NCBI RefSeq assembly: GCF_900177325.1
Contig: NZ_FXBL01000004.1
Span: 682,001 to 746,000 of the forward strand
Direction of reading: 5' to 3'
Source: Mesorhizobium australicum
Lineage (GTDB): Bacteria > Pseudomonadota > Alphaproteobacteria > Rhizobiales > Rhizobiaceae
Length of the DNA stretch: 64,000 nucleotides
Shown one piece after another: positions 17,914 to 26,146 of the stretch. Position 1 is the stretch's first letter. Each line of letters begins with the position of its first letter. Both the position numbers and the translations under genes were made by a program. The notes beneath the pieces were generated by a model, which was not told the origin of the DNA, ran no database searches, and worked only from the letters and a program-made list of their open reading frames with translations.

Positions 17914-18942
17914 CTACGCACCGGGCCAGGTGTCGGACAGCCTGTAGCCGCCCGGCCACGGATCGTCCGGGTCGAGCATCAGCTGGTGCGTGCCGGTGAT
18001 CCAGGCGCGACCCGAAATCTGCGGCACGATCGCCGGCTTGTCTCCCACGCGCGTCACGCCGGCGATCCGTCCAGTGAAGCGCGAGCCGATCAGCGACACG
18101 CCCTCGAATGTGTCGCCTTCCTTCATCATCCCCTTGGCATGCATCACCGCCATGCGGGCCGAGATCGCCGTGCCGGTCGGCGACCGGTCGATCTTGCCCG
18201 GCCGGATCGCCACCGCCGATCGCCCCGTCAGCCTGCCGCTCCCGCCGCTCACCGGCCCTGCGAAGGCGCAGAACGAGAAATGATCCCAGTCCGAATTCTC
18301 CGGATGCGAAAAACCAATCTGCTCGTCCGCCGCCGCGGTGATCTTCATCCCCACCTCGGCCAGCGCCCGTGCCTCTCCCGGCTCCAGCGCGAATCCCAAT
18401 CTCTCCGCGTCGACGATCACGAAACTGTCGCCGCCATAGGCGGTGTCCACTGTCAGCGTGCCCAGCCCCTCCACCTCCAGCGGCACGCGCAGCCTGTCCG
18501 CGAAGGAAGGCAGGTTGGTCACGGTGATGCGCTCCGCCTTGCCGTTCCGGCAATGAGCCTCCACCGAGACCAGCCCGCCCGGCGCCTCCAGCACCAGTCG
18601 CGTCACCGGCTCCGTCATCGGCACGATGCCGCTGTCGAGCAGCACCGTCGACACGCAGATCGAGTTGGAGCCCGACATCGGCGGCGTATCGGCCGGCTCC
18701 ATGATGATGAACCCCATCTGCGCGCGCGGGTCCTTCGGCGGCACGAGCAAGTTTACATGGCGGAAAACGCCGCCGCGCGGCTCGTTCAGCACGAAATTGC
18801 GCAGGGTTCCGTCCCGGTGGATGAACCGGCTCTGCTCCCACAGCGTCTCACCTGGCGGCGGCGCCACGCCCCCCACGATCACATCCCCCACCTCGCCCTC
18901 GGCATGGCAGGAAACGACATGGATGGTCTTGGTGGAGCGCAT
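17914..18942 (-). CDS. Proline racemase superfamily protein (3-hydroxyproline dehydratase-like) with Ser/Thr at both catalytic positions
   Basis: This 342-residue protein has the full diaminopimelate-epimerase-type two-domain fold of the family: CHAEGEVGD near the N-terminus, [12 protein letters not shown] around 85-95, [10 protein letters not shown] near 166-175, and DRSPTGTA around 252-259. Racemases and 4-hydroxyproline epimerases use a cysteine in each of the last two motifs. Here the positions are Ser90 and Thr256. Thr at the second site is characteristic of trans-3-hydroxy-L-proline dehydratases, so a dehydratase is more likely than an epimerase. Start at 18942; upstream codons in frame belong to an intergenic repeat. 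No hydroxyproline catabolic partner is adjacent. Confidence 0.85.
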   Translation of the reverse strand: MRSTKTIHVVSCHAEGEVGDVIVGGVAPPPGETLWEQSRFIHRDGTLRNFVLNEPRGGVFRHVNLLVPPKDPRAQMGFIIMEPADTPPMSGSNSICVSTVLLDSGIVPMTEPVTRLVLEAPGGLVSVEAHCRNGKAERITVTNLPSFADRLRVPLEVEGLGTLTVDTAYGGDSFVIVDAERLGFALEPGEARALAEVGMKITAAADEQIGFSHPENSDWDHFSFCAFAGPVSGGSGRLTGRSAVAIRPGKIDRSPTGTAISARMAVMHAKGMMKEGDTFEGVSLIGSRFTGRIAGVTRVGDKPAIVPQISGRAWITGTHQLMLDPDDPWPGGYRLSDTWPGA

Positions 18943-18954
18943 GGAGCCGGAGCC

Positions 18955-19033
18955 TATCTCCCCCCTGGAGGGGGAGAAAGCAAATTCCTGGGCTTGGCAA
19001 AGCCAAGTCCTTGGAATTTGCAAGAGAGGGGGT
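18955..19033. repeat. Intergenic repeat family A, copy 1
   Basis: About 78 bases that recur at 54109-54186 with three differences in the shared core. It contains a CCCCCT/AGGGGG palindrome and a longer palindrome AATTCC...CTTGGC...GCCAAG...GGAATT. Here it lies just upstream of the proline-racemase start and would be transcribed in its leader. It resembles rhizobial intergenic mosaic elements. Confidence 0.8.
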
Positions 19034-19058
19034 ATTTGGAGCATCCTGACAACAAAAA

Positions 19059-19080
19059 CCCCGGCGGTCGCCCGCCGGGG
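19059..19080 (-). terminator. Intrinsic terminator after the MFS transporter gene
   Basis: A perfect nine-base-pair GC stem (CCCCGGCGG / CCGCCGGGG) with loop TCGC is followed on the minus strand by GTTTTTGTTG. It lies 28 bases beyond the transporter stop. On the plus strand it is followed by CTTTTC, so it may act in both directions. Confidence 0.8.
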
Positions 19081-19107
19081 CTTTTCGTCAATGCATGATC
19101 CCGCCCG

Positions 19108-20994
19108 TCAGTCCTTGTCGTGCAGGTCGGTGCCGAGCGTGTCCTTCACGAACAGCGTGCCGATGACGAAGCTCATCGCTGCGATCGCGATCGGATACCA
19201 GAGGCCGTAGTAGATGTCGCCGGCCGCCGCGCTCATCGCGAAGACGGTCGCCGGCAAAAGACCGCCGAACCAGCCGTTGCCGATGTGATAGGGCAGCGAC
19301 ATGCCGGTGTAGCGGATGCGGGTCGGGAACATCTCGACCAGGATCGCCGCGATCGGGCCGTAGACCATGGTCACGTAGATCACGAGCACGAACAGGATCG
19401 CGATGATCACCGGCCAGTTCACTGCCGCCGGGTCCGCCACCATGGTGAAGGAGCCGGCGCCGGGGATCGAATAGGCGGTGACCTCGGTGGCCGATCCGGC
19501 TTCCTCCGCCGTCACCAGCTTGTCCTTGATCGCCTGCGCGACAGGCACCGTCTTCTTCTCGCCGGCGCGGATGGCGGCGGCGTCGAGCTTCACTTCCGGA
19601 TTGGCGGCCACGAAGGCGTCGAGCTTCTGGTCCGCAACGGTCGCGGCTCCCCGGTTCAGCGGATAGCCGGCGGCGTGCAGTGCGATGTTGACCGCCTTGT
19701 TGAAGGCGTTGCCGAGGCCTGCCGCCTTGTCGCCCGCGGCGATCGCGTCATAGGATTCGATCGTCGTGTCGCCGATCTTGACCGTGGCGGCGGTGCCGGG
19801 AGCCGCGGTCTGCACCACGTCGTAGGGCACCGAGTTGCGGGTCAGGAACGACGTCGCGATGTCGCAGGAGGTGGTGAACTTGGCGGTGCCCACCGGGTTG
19901 AACTGGAACTTGCAGTCTCCCGGCGCGGCGGTGACCGTGGCGCGCGAGGTCGACTGCGCCGTTGCCAGCGCCGGATTGGCGGCCCAGGTCAGCGCCTTGA
20001 ACAGCGGGAAGTAGGTCAGGATCGCCAGCAGCAGTCCGGCCATGATGATCGGCTTGCGGCCGATCTTGTCGGAGAGCCAGCCGAACACCACGAAGAAGAT
20101 GGAACCCAGCGCCAGCGCGACGGCGATCATGATGTTGACCGACACCGCATCCACCTTGAGCACGTTCTGCAGGAAGAACAGCGCGTAGAACTGGCCCGAA
20201 TACCACACCACGGCCTGGCCGGCGGTGAGGCCGAACAGCGCCAGCAGCGCGATCTTGGCGTTCTTCCATTGGCCGAACGCCTCGGTCAGCGGCGCCTTCG
20301 AGCCCTTGCCCTCTTCCTTCATGCGCTTGAAGGTCGGCGATTCGTTGAGCGACAGACGGATCCAGACCGAGACGCCGAGCAGCACGAAGGAGATCAGGAA
20401 CGGCACGCGCCAGCCCCAGGCCGCGAAGTCCTCCTTGCTGAGCAGGTTCTGCACCGCGAGGATGACGATCAGCGACAGGAACAGGCCGAGCGTCGCGGTC
20501 GTCTGGATCCACGACGTGTAGAAGCCGCGGCGGTTGTCCGGCGCGTGCTCCGCGACATAGGTCGCCGCACCACCATATTCGCCGCCGAGCGCCAGGCCCT
20601 GCAGCATGCGCAGCGCGATCAGGATGATCGGCGCGGCGATGCCCCAGCTGGCGGAGCCGGGCAGCAGGCCGACCAGGAAGGTCGACATGCCCATGATCAG
20701 GATGGTGACGAGGAAGGTGTATTTGCGGCCGACGAGGTCGCCGATGCGGCCGAACACCAGCGCGCCGAACGGACGCACCAGGAAGCCCGCCGCAAACGCC
20801 AGCAGCGCGAAGATGTTGCGCGTGGCTTCAGGATAGCTGGAGAAGAAGGTCGCGCCGATGAAGGCCGCGAGCGAACCGTAGAGATAGAAGTCGTACCATT
20901 CGAAGACGGTGCCGAGGGAGGAGGCGAAGATGACCTTCTTCTCCTCCCGCGTCATGCCTTGCTGGATTGATCCAGCCGTCGATGCCATTGCCAT
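19108..20994 (-). CDS. MFS transporter of the metabolite:H+ symporter type with a large periplasmic insertion
   Basis: This 628-residue protein has the MHS-family layout: ASSLGTVFEWYDFYLYG at 25-40, the RPFGALVFGRIGDLVGRK loop at 74-91, and GGEYGGAATYVAEHAP at 137-152. The second cytoplasmic loop is GWLSDKIGRKP at 305-315. Members are normally about 430-550 residues. Here about 190 residues (roughly 337-525) are inserted between helices 9 and 10, on the periplasmic side. They are rich in Ala and Thr with two cysteines (361 and 377). Substrates of the family include organic acids and osmolytes. Nothing adjacent identifies one. A terminator follows. Confidence 0.9.
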   Translation of the reverse strand: MAMASTAGSIQQGMTREEKKVIFASSLGTVFEWYDFYLYGSLAAFIGATFFSSYPEATRNIFALLAFAAGFLVRPFGALVFGRIGDLVGRKYTFLVTILIMGMSTFLVGLLPGSASWGIAAPIILIALRMLQGLALGGEYGGAATYVAEHAPDNRRGFYTSWIQTTATLGLFLSLIVILAVQNLLSKEDFAAWGWRVPFLISFVLLGVSVWIRLSLNESPTFKRMKEEGKGSKAPLTEAFGQWKNAKIALLALFGLTAGQAVVWYSGQFYALFFLQNVLKVDAVSVNIMIAVALALGSIFFVVFGWLSDKIGRKPIIMAGLLLAILTYFPLFKALTWAANPALATAQSTSRATVTAAPGDCKFQFNPVGTAKFTTSCDIATSFLTRNSVPYDVVQTAAPGTAATVKIGDTTIESYDAIAAGDKAAGLGNAFNKAVNIALHAAGYPLNRGAATVADQKLDAFVAANPEVKLDAAAIRAGEKKTVPVAQAIKDKLVTAEEAGSATEVTAYSIPGAGSFTMVADPAAVNWPVIIAILFVLVIYVTMVYGPIAAILVEMFPTRIRYTGMSLPYHIGNGWFGGLLPATVFAMSAAAGDIYYGLWYPIAIAAMSFVIGTLFVKDTLGTDLHDKD

Positions 20995-21171
20995 GTCGTC
21001 CTCCCGTTCCGGCGGCGCGGGCTTGTTCGCCCCGCGCAACGCCGTCTTCAAAAAACGGGAAAGTCATACTCCGATCATGTCAAATAGACAGAACGGCTTT
21101 GGTTGTATGACTTTTGTATCACGGCAAGTGTATGAGAATTTCAGAACGTGTCTGAAGTTTACCTTAAACTG

Positions 21172-21345
21172 TCAGGACACTTTTTCCTTCAATTCCTCGC
21201 CGATATAACCTTTCTCCTTCAGCCACTTCTCAATCAGGATCTCGGTCAGCGAGGAGACGGAGCGATGATCGTCTTTCGCGGCCCTGACGAGTGCTTCCTT
21301 CAGGTGGCGTTCGATGCGGAAGCCGAGCGGATGGGTCTTTGCCAT
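21172..21345 (-). CDS. Small ribbon-helix-helix-like protein
   Basis: A 57-residue frame starting at an ATG preceded by a GAAAGGCAAG ribosome-binding site. It reads MAKTHPLGFRIERHLKEAL, then SVSSLTEILIEKWLKEKG, and ends EELKEKVS. A short beta strand (PLGFRIE) followed by two amphipathic helices is the CopG/Arc pattern. It may be an antitoxin-like or autonomous DNA-binding regulator. No partner gene is directly adjacent on the same strand. Confidence 0.7.
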   Translation of the reverse strand: MAKTHPLGFRIERHLKEALVRAAKDDHRSVSSLTEILIEKWLKEKGYIGEELKEKVS

Positions 21346-21469
21346 GGGTCTTGCCTTTCGTGATTGCAGCCGCCGCGCTCGGAGAGGGGAGCCGGCCTGC
21401 CAGGATGAATAGCGTTAGAATGCGCGAGGCCGGCGCAGCCGGCGTCTTCGCGGATCTGCCTGACGTGTC

Positions 21470-21880
21470 TCAGGAGTGCGGCGGTGCCCGCGCCCGGAAG
21501 TGCCGGTCGATGCCGGCGGCCGCGACGTCGGAAAGGGCGCGCACCGGCAGCGAGCCGGTGTCCTCCGCGACGAGGTCGTCGCTGCGCGCCGGTATTCCGG
21601 GCGTGTCGTCGAAAAGCAGTGAGGAGACGGCCGCGTCGTCGCTGCTCCGCAGCGTTTCCGCCACGGCGAGCGCCTCGCCGGCAAGCGTGAAGCGCACCGG
21701 CAGGTCGCCCTGCTGCGCCTCGCCTCTCTTGCGTTCGTAGACGTGGCTCTCGGCGGCGAACAGCTCGCCGGTGCCGAGCGGGGTGGCGCACAGCGCCAGG
21801 ATCGCGAACAGCGCCCAAAGCACGCGCCAGCCCAAGGCGTTCGCCTTGTCCGCTGGTCGCTTGTGCAGAAGATGCCGCAT
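21470..21880 (-). CDS. Hypothetical membrane-anchored or exported protein
   Basis: A 136-residue protein not recognised as a known family. A basic N-terminus (MRHLLHKRPADK) is followed by a hydrophobic segment, VLWALFAILALCATPLG, consistent with a signal peptide or anchor. The rest is acidic and Asp/Ser-rich. An alternative start at 21934 adds 18 residues. Expression is unproven; the codon pattern fits the neighbourhood. Confidence 0.5.
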   Translation of the reverse strand: MRHLLHKRPADKANALGWRVLWALFAILALCATPLGTGELFAAESHVYERKRGEAQQGDLPVRFTLAGEALAVAETLRSSDDAAVSSLLFDDTPGIPARSDDLVAEDTGSLPVRALSDVAAAGIDRHFRARAPPHS

Positions 21881-21986
21881 GCTGCCGTTCGTCCTTCCCG
21901 GCAACATATTAGCGCTCCCCCCGCGGGGGATCAATCAAACGTTAGTGGAACTCCAACAATCGCCTTCGCGACCGATCGCCGCGCAG

Positions 21987-23519
21987 TCAGTCCATGTGCA
22001 CCGCGGCCGATGCTCCGGCCCCCGCCGCCTTTGGCTTGCGCAGCAGCAACGCGAGCGGAATGGCCAGCAGCGTCACCAGCATCATCGCCTTGAAGTCATT
22101 GACATAGGAGATCATCAGCGCCTGCTGGTTGACCAGCTGGTCGAACTGGGCCAGCGCGGTCGGGTTGCCGGCCGCCGCCGCAGGCGACAGTGCGCTGAGG
22201 TTCGGGTTGAACGGCGAGATCGCCGCCGACAGTTCGGCGTGGTTGATCTGGGTGTTGCGGGTCAAGAGCACCGTCACGATCGAGATGCCGATCGACGAGC
22301 CGATGTTGCGCACCAGGCTGAACAGTGCCGCCGCATCGGTGCGGAAGCGCGGCTCCAGCGTCGCAAAGGCGATCGTCGACAGCGGCACGAAGACCAGGCC
22401 GAGGCCGAGCCCCTGGATCACGCCCGACCAGATGATCAGCGTATCGTCCATCTGCGGCGAGAAGCCGGCCATGTCGTAGAGCGACCAGGCGGTGAGCGCC
22501 AGCCCGGTCACCACCAGCACGCGCGCGTCCACCTTCTGAACCAGCCGGCCGACGAGAATCATCGAGATCATCGTGCCCACCCCGCGCGGCGCCATGATCA
22601 GGCCGGTCAGCACGGTCGAGTGGTTGAACAGGCGCGACAGCATCGGCGGCAGCAGCGCCAGGCTCGCCAGCAGGATGATGCCGATCACGAAGATGAAAAC
22701 CAGCCCGGTGACGAAGTTGCGGTCGGCGAAGATGCGCGGGTCGATGAAGGTGTCCCGCCCGGTGGCGAGATGCACCACAAACACCCAGAAGCCGGTGATG
22801 GCGAGTCCCAGCTCGATCCAGATCTCGGCCGCCGAGAACCAGTCCACCTCTCCGCCGCGGTCGAGCATGAGCTGCAGCGCGCCCACGCCCAGCGACAGCA
22901 TGGCGAAGCCGAAGAAGTCGAAGCCTCTGAGGCGGCGCGGTATCCGCGGCAGGTAGCCGGCGCAGCCGAGGAAGGCGAGGATGCCGACCGGCAGGTTGAT
23001 GAAGAACACCCAGCGCCAGTTGGCCGCTTCCGTCAGCCATCCGCCGAGCGTCGGGCCGATGATCGGGCCGACCATGATGCCGGCGCCCCAGATCGCCATC
23101 GCCGAGCCGTGGCGCTCCTTCGGGTTGATGTCGAGCAGGAAGGTCTGCGACAGCGGCACGATGGCCGCGCCGAACAGGCCCTGCATCACCCGGAAGGCGA
23201 CCATGCTCTCCAGGCTCCACGACAGGCCGCACAGCATCGAGGTCACGGTGAAGCCCACGATCGACACGAGGAACAGCTCGCGCCGGCCGAACCGGTCCGA
23301 CAACCATCCCGTCACCGGTGTCATGATCGCGGCTGCCACGATGTAGGAGGTCAGCACCCAGGTGATCGTGTCCTGGCTCGCGCCGAGGTCGCCCGTCATC
23401 GTCGGCAGCGCGACGTTGGCGATGGTCGTGTCCAGCACCTGCATGATCGTCGCCAGCATGATGGCGATGGTGATCAGGCCGCGATGCGGCACTTCCTTGA
23501 ACGGGGCGGGTGTGGTCAT
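21987..23519 (-). CDS. emrB: DHA2-family multidrug efflux permease (EmrB-like)
   Basis: This is a proton-driven 14-helix drug exporter of 510 residues. DHA2 motifs are present: MQVLDTTIANVALPTM in helix 1, SYIVAAAIMTPVTGWLSDRFGRR in loop 2-3, and the antiporter motif region GAGIMVGPIIGPTLGGWLTE. It belongs to a marR-emrA-emrB set on the minus strand and would form a tripartite pump with an outer-membrane channel not seen here. It is separated from emrA by 234 bases containing a long inverted repeat. Confidence 0.93.
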   Translation of the reverse strand: MTTPAPFKEVPHRGLITIAIMLATIMQVLDTTIANVALPTMTGDLGASQDTITWVLTSYIVAAAIMTPVTGWLSDRFGRRELFLVSIVGFTVTSMLCGLSWSLESMVAFRVMQGLFGAAIVPLSQTFLLDINPKERHGSAMAIWGAGIMVGPIIGPTLGGWLTEAANWRWVFFINLPVGILAFLGCAGYLPRIPRRLRGFDFFGFAMLSLGVGALQLMLDRGGEVDWFSAAEIWIELGLAITGFWVFVVHLATGRDTFIDPRIFADRNFVTGLVFIFVIGIILLASLALLPPMLSRLFNHSTVLTGLIMAPRGVGTMISMILVGRLVQKVDARVLVVTGLALTAWSLYDMAGFSPQMDDTLIIWSGVIQGLGLGLVFVPLSTIAFATLEPRFRTDAAALFSLVRNIGSSIGISIVTVLLTRNTQINHAELSAAISPFNPNLSALSPAAAAGNPTALAQFDQLVNQQALMISYVNDFKAMMLVTLLAIPLALLLRKPKAAGAGASAAVHMD

Positions 23520-23570
23520 GGGAGTCGGCCTGTTTCGACGAACGCACTCGTCGGATACCGTCCGCAAGCA

Positions 23571-23724
23571 CCCCCCTCTGGCCTGCCGGCCATCTCCCCC
23601 TCAAAGGGGGAGATCGGCAGCTTCGGCCATCCGCGCAACCCGGCGATGCCGGTGATTGGCGAAGGTCCTGGTGACGTCCAATCTCCCCCCTTGAGGGGGA
23701 GATGGCCGGCAGGCCAGAGGGGGG
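23571..23724. repeat. 34-bp perfect inverted repeat between emrA and emrB
   Basis: Bases 23571-23604 are the exact reverse complement of 23691-23724, with 86 bases between them. The arms begin CCCCCCTCTGGCCTGC. Smaller CCCCCT/AGGGGG palindromes lie at the inner ends. This is a rhizobial-type intergenic mosaic element rather than an IS, as there is no coding sequence inside. It separates two genes expected to be co-transcribed and could fold into a long hairpin in the mRNA. Confidence 0.88.
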
Positions 23725-23753
23725 TCCTCATGGCGTTGATTCCTGAAATCCGC

Positions 23754-24953
23754 CTACTTCTTCGCCGTCCCGGCAAACGCGCTCGGGATCAGGTCGCCGA
23801 AGCCGCGGCTCACGCCCGTATCGACGGCCACCGTGGCGCTCATGCCGGTGCGAAGCAGCAGGTCGGCGTCCTCGGACGAGACCTTGAGCCGCACGGGGAT
23901 GCGCTGCGTCACCTTCACCCAGTTGCCGGTCGCGTTCTGCGCCGGCAGCAGCGAGAATTCCGCGCCGGTGCCCGCGCCGATGCTCTCGATCGTCGCCTTG
24001 AGCGGTCGGTCTGGGAAGGTGTCCAGCATCACCTCCGCTTCCTGGCCGACCTTCATGTGCGTGAGCTGCGTTTCCTTGAAATTCGCCTCGACCCAGGTGT
24101 CGCTGGTCTCGACGAGCGTGAACAGCGAGGTGCCGGCCGTGACGAACTGCCCGAGCTTGAAGGACGAGGCCTGGCTCACCGTGCCGTCGGCCGGCGCGCG
24201 CACCGTGGTCTGCGCCAGCTGGTAGGCCGCCTTGTCGCGCGCGGCAAAGGCGGCGAGCACCGCCGGATGCTTGTCGGTCACGATGTTCGGATCGCCGCCA
24301 AGGGCCGCAAGCGCGCTCGAGATCGATTCCGCGGCGGTGGCCGCGGCGTCCTGCGCCTTGAGCAGGTCGCGCTCGGCCGAGTCCAGCGCCGCCTTGGTCG
24401 TCACGCCCTTGCCCGACAGTTCCTTCTGCCTGGCCAGCTGGTCGGTGTAGTAGGCGACGTCGCCGGCAGCGGTCTTCGCCTGCGTCTGCGCCTGCCCGTA
24501 GGCGGCGCGCAGCTGCTCGACCTGCAGGCGGGCCTGCGCGAGCGCGGCATCTGCCTGGGCGAGCGCGATGCGGTAGGGCTCCGGATCGACGGCGAACAGC
24601 ACGTCGCCGGCCTTCACCTTCATGTTCTCGGCGACCCGCATGTCGACGATGCGGCCGGCCGTCTCGGAGGAGATCGTCACCCGGGCCTGGCGCAGGTTCG
24701 CGTTCTCCGTCTCCTGGATGCGTCCGCCGGTGATCCAGTACCAGCCGCCGCCGGCGGCCAGCGCCAACGGCAGGGCCAGCATGAGCAGGACCCGCCCGCC
24801 CCGGCGCGGTCTGGGCGCAGGGGCGGGCGGCGCCAGATTGACCTGCGAAGGGGCCGGCGCGGCAGGGTGCGTCGGGGCCTCGAGGTCAACCTTCACGGCG
24901 TCGTCGCCGACGCGCTGTCCATCTTCGATCTTTGTCACTGCGTTCATCGTCAT
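23754..24953 (-). CDS. emrA: HlyD/EmrA family efflux adaptor
   Basis: This is the periplasmic adaptor of the drug pump, 399 residues. It has a Pro/Ala-rich cytoplasmic N-terminus, one membrane helix around residues 50-72 (VLLMLALPLALAAGGGWYWI), a lipoyl half-motif MKVKAGDVLFAVDPEPY, a long coiled-coil hairpin, and the second half-motif VRAPADGTVSQAS. Its ATG overlaps the marR stop by four bases. A homologous layout occurs in E. coli mprA-emrAB. Confidence 0.93.
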   Translation of the reverse strand: MTMNAVTKIEDGQRVGDDAVKVDLEAPTHPAAPAPSQVNLAPPAPAPRPRRGGRVLLMLALPLALAAGGGWYWITGGRIQETENANLRQARVTISSETAGRIVDMRVAENMKVKAGDVLFAVDPEPYRIALAQADAALAQARLQVEQLRAAYGQAQTQAKTAAGDVAYYTDQLARQKELSGKGVTTKAALDSAERDLLKAQDAAATAAESISSALAALGGDPNIVTDKHPAVLAAFAARDKAAYQLAQTTVRAPADGTVSQASSFKLGQFVTAGTSLFTLVETSDTWVEANFKETQLTHMKVGQEAEVMLDTFPDRPLKATIESIGAGTGAEFSLLPAQNATGNWVKVTQRIPVRLKVSSEDADLLLRTGMSATVAVDTGVSRGFGDLIPSAFAGTAKK

Positions 24954-25432
24954 GCTGCCTTCTCGCCGCGCCCGGCGCAGTCCTGCGGCGTCTCGCCGTC
25001 GGAAAGATTGTTGATGATCGCTTTCAGGCCGTCGATCGTGGCCTGCCGCGCTTCAGGGGAGAGGCCCGACAGGGCCGCCTCGTAGACCTCGCCGACCATC
25101 GACTTCACCTTGCCGTAGGCCTCGCGCGACTTGTCGGTCGGGAAGATCAGCCGCACGCGCCGGTCCGCGGCGTCGCTGCGCCGTTCGATCCAGCCGCCGT
25201 CCTCCATGCGGTCGACCAGTCGCGACACGCTGATCGGCTCGATCTCGAGCAGTTCAGCCAGCCGCGCTTGCGGAACGCCCGGTTCCTTGGCGACGCGCAC
25301 CAGCAGGCGCCATTGCGCCGCCGAAAGGCCGGAGCCGGAAGCCTTCGCCTCGAACCGTCGGCGGATCAGCCGCGCGGCGTCATGGATCAGGAAACCGAGC
25401 CTGTCTCTGTCTTCGTTGGTCATGAGCGGCAT
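24950..25432 (-). CDS. MarR family regulator of the efflux operon
   Basis: This is a winged-helix repressor of 160 residues. The recognition region is LAELLEIEPISVSRLVDRMEDGGWIERR, with the wing SDAADRRVRLIFPT. It is translationally coupled to emrA, so it is probably an autoregulatory repressor released by pump substrates. Two in-frame ATGs (25432 and 25423) are possible. The promoter-like TATAAT lies so close that the downstream one may be used. Confidence 0.92.
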   Translation of the reverse strand: MPLMTNEDRDRLGFLIHDAARLIRRRFEAKASGSGLSAAQWRLLVRVAKEPGVPQARLAELLEIEPISVSRLVDRMEDGGWIERRSDAADRRVRLIFPTDKSREAYGKVKSMVGEVYEAALSGLSPEARQATIDGLKAIINNLSDGETPQDCAGRGEKAA

Positions 25433-25434
25433 AT

Positions 25435-25450
25435 ATTATAAGCATGCTTA
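25435..25450 (-). promoter_or_regulatory. Promoter -10 and palindromic operator candidate of the marR-emrAB operon
   Basis: On the minus strand a perfect TATAAT occupies 25440-25435 and abuts a 12-base perfect palindrome, TAAGCATGCTTA, at 25439-25450. A MarR dimer bound there would block the promoter. No convincing -35 was found. The -10 is only three bases upstream of the first ATG, so transcription may begin within or at the start codons. Confidence 0.5.
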
Positions 25451-25528
25451 GGAAACAATGGGCACAGGGGCGGATTCCGCCACCCTGTTTGCGCATGGCT
25501 GCATCGCAGGGCATGCATGGCTTGCCAG

Positions 25529-26011
25529 TCAGGCGTCGTCGGTCTTCACCGGCGGCCGCCGCACCTCCAGCCGCTCCTCGACGGTGCGCAGCACCTGCAC
25601 CGCCGCCCTCAGTGCGGCCGGCTCGATGCCGGAAATCAGATCCTCCCGCATCGGGTCGATGATCTCGTGGATCGCCTGCAGCCGCTCCATGCCGGCCGGC
25701 GTCAGCGAGACGATCTTGGCCCTGCGGTCCGTGGAATCCTCGGCTCGCGTCACCAGACCGTCCTCGACCAGCAGGTCCATCAGCCGCACCATCGAAGGGC
25801 CTTCCAGTCCGGCCTCCTCCGCGATCACGCCCTGCCGCGCGCGCCCGCCCAGTCGCTTCAGCGCCAGCAGGGGTGCGGCCGTCGCGTGCGACAGGTCGAA
25901 CTGGTCGAGCTTCTGGTTCGCGGCCCGCCGCCACAACCGGCTGACCGCGAAGACGAGCTCGCCGAAAGCGGCGTGGTCGCTGTCGGGGTGTGGATCGTTT
26001 GGTCCAGGCAT
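25529..26011 (-). CDS. MarR family transcriptional regulator
   Basis: A second MarR-type protein of 160 residues, not a copy of the first. It reads FDLSHATAAPLLAL, recognition region GVIAEEAGLEGPSMVRLMDLLVEDGLVTR, and wing STDRRAKIVSLTPAG. It is divergent from the PQQ-dehydrogenase gene 135 bases away, which makes that gene a plausible target. The gap holds an AT-rich stretch (TTCATATACGATCTATTAAC) suitable for promoters. Confidence 0.88.
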   Translation of the reverse strand: MPGPNDPHPDSDHAAFGELVFAVSRLWRRAANQKLDQFDLSHATAAPLLALKRLGGRARQGVIAEEAGLEGPSMVRLMDLLVEDGLVTRAEDSTDRRAKIVSLTPAGMERLQAIHEIIDPMREDLISGIEPAALRAAVQVLRTVEERLEVRRPPVKTDDA

Positions 26012-26146
26012 TGCCGAATGTTCATATACGATCTATTAACATGCAAGCCAAATTAGCAAGCGGCGGCGGGCCTCGTCTGTCACCGCTCCGGGTCCGGACC
26101 CTGGCGCTCGCAGTGCCTCGGTCCCGAAAAGAGAACGAGGTTCCTC

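Noticed and set aside
18943..19044. Longer start for the proline-racemase-family protein
   Set aside because: The extra codons are translated from intergenic repeat A, which also occurs without a gene at 54109. The ATG at 18942 begins the conserved protein.
23571..23724. Inverted repeat as terminal repeats of an insertion sequence
   Set aside because: The 86 bases between the arms hold no coding sequence, and there is no evident target duplication.
21771..25085. 1104-codon plus-strand frame spanning the emr region
   Set aside because: It runs antisense through emrB, emrA and the inverted repeat, is extremely rich in Arg/His/Gln, and has no recognisable domain.
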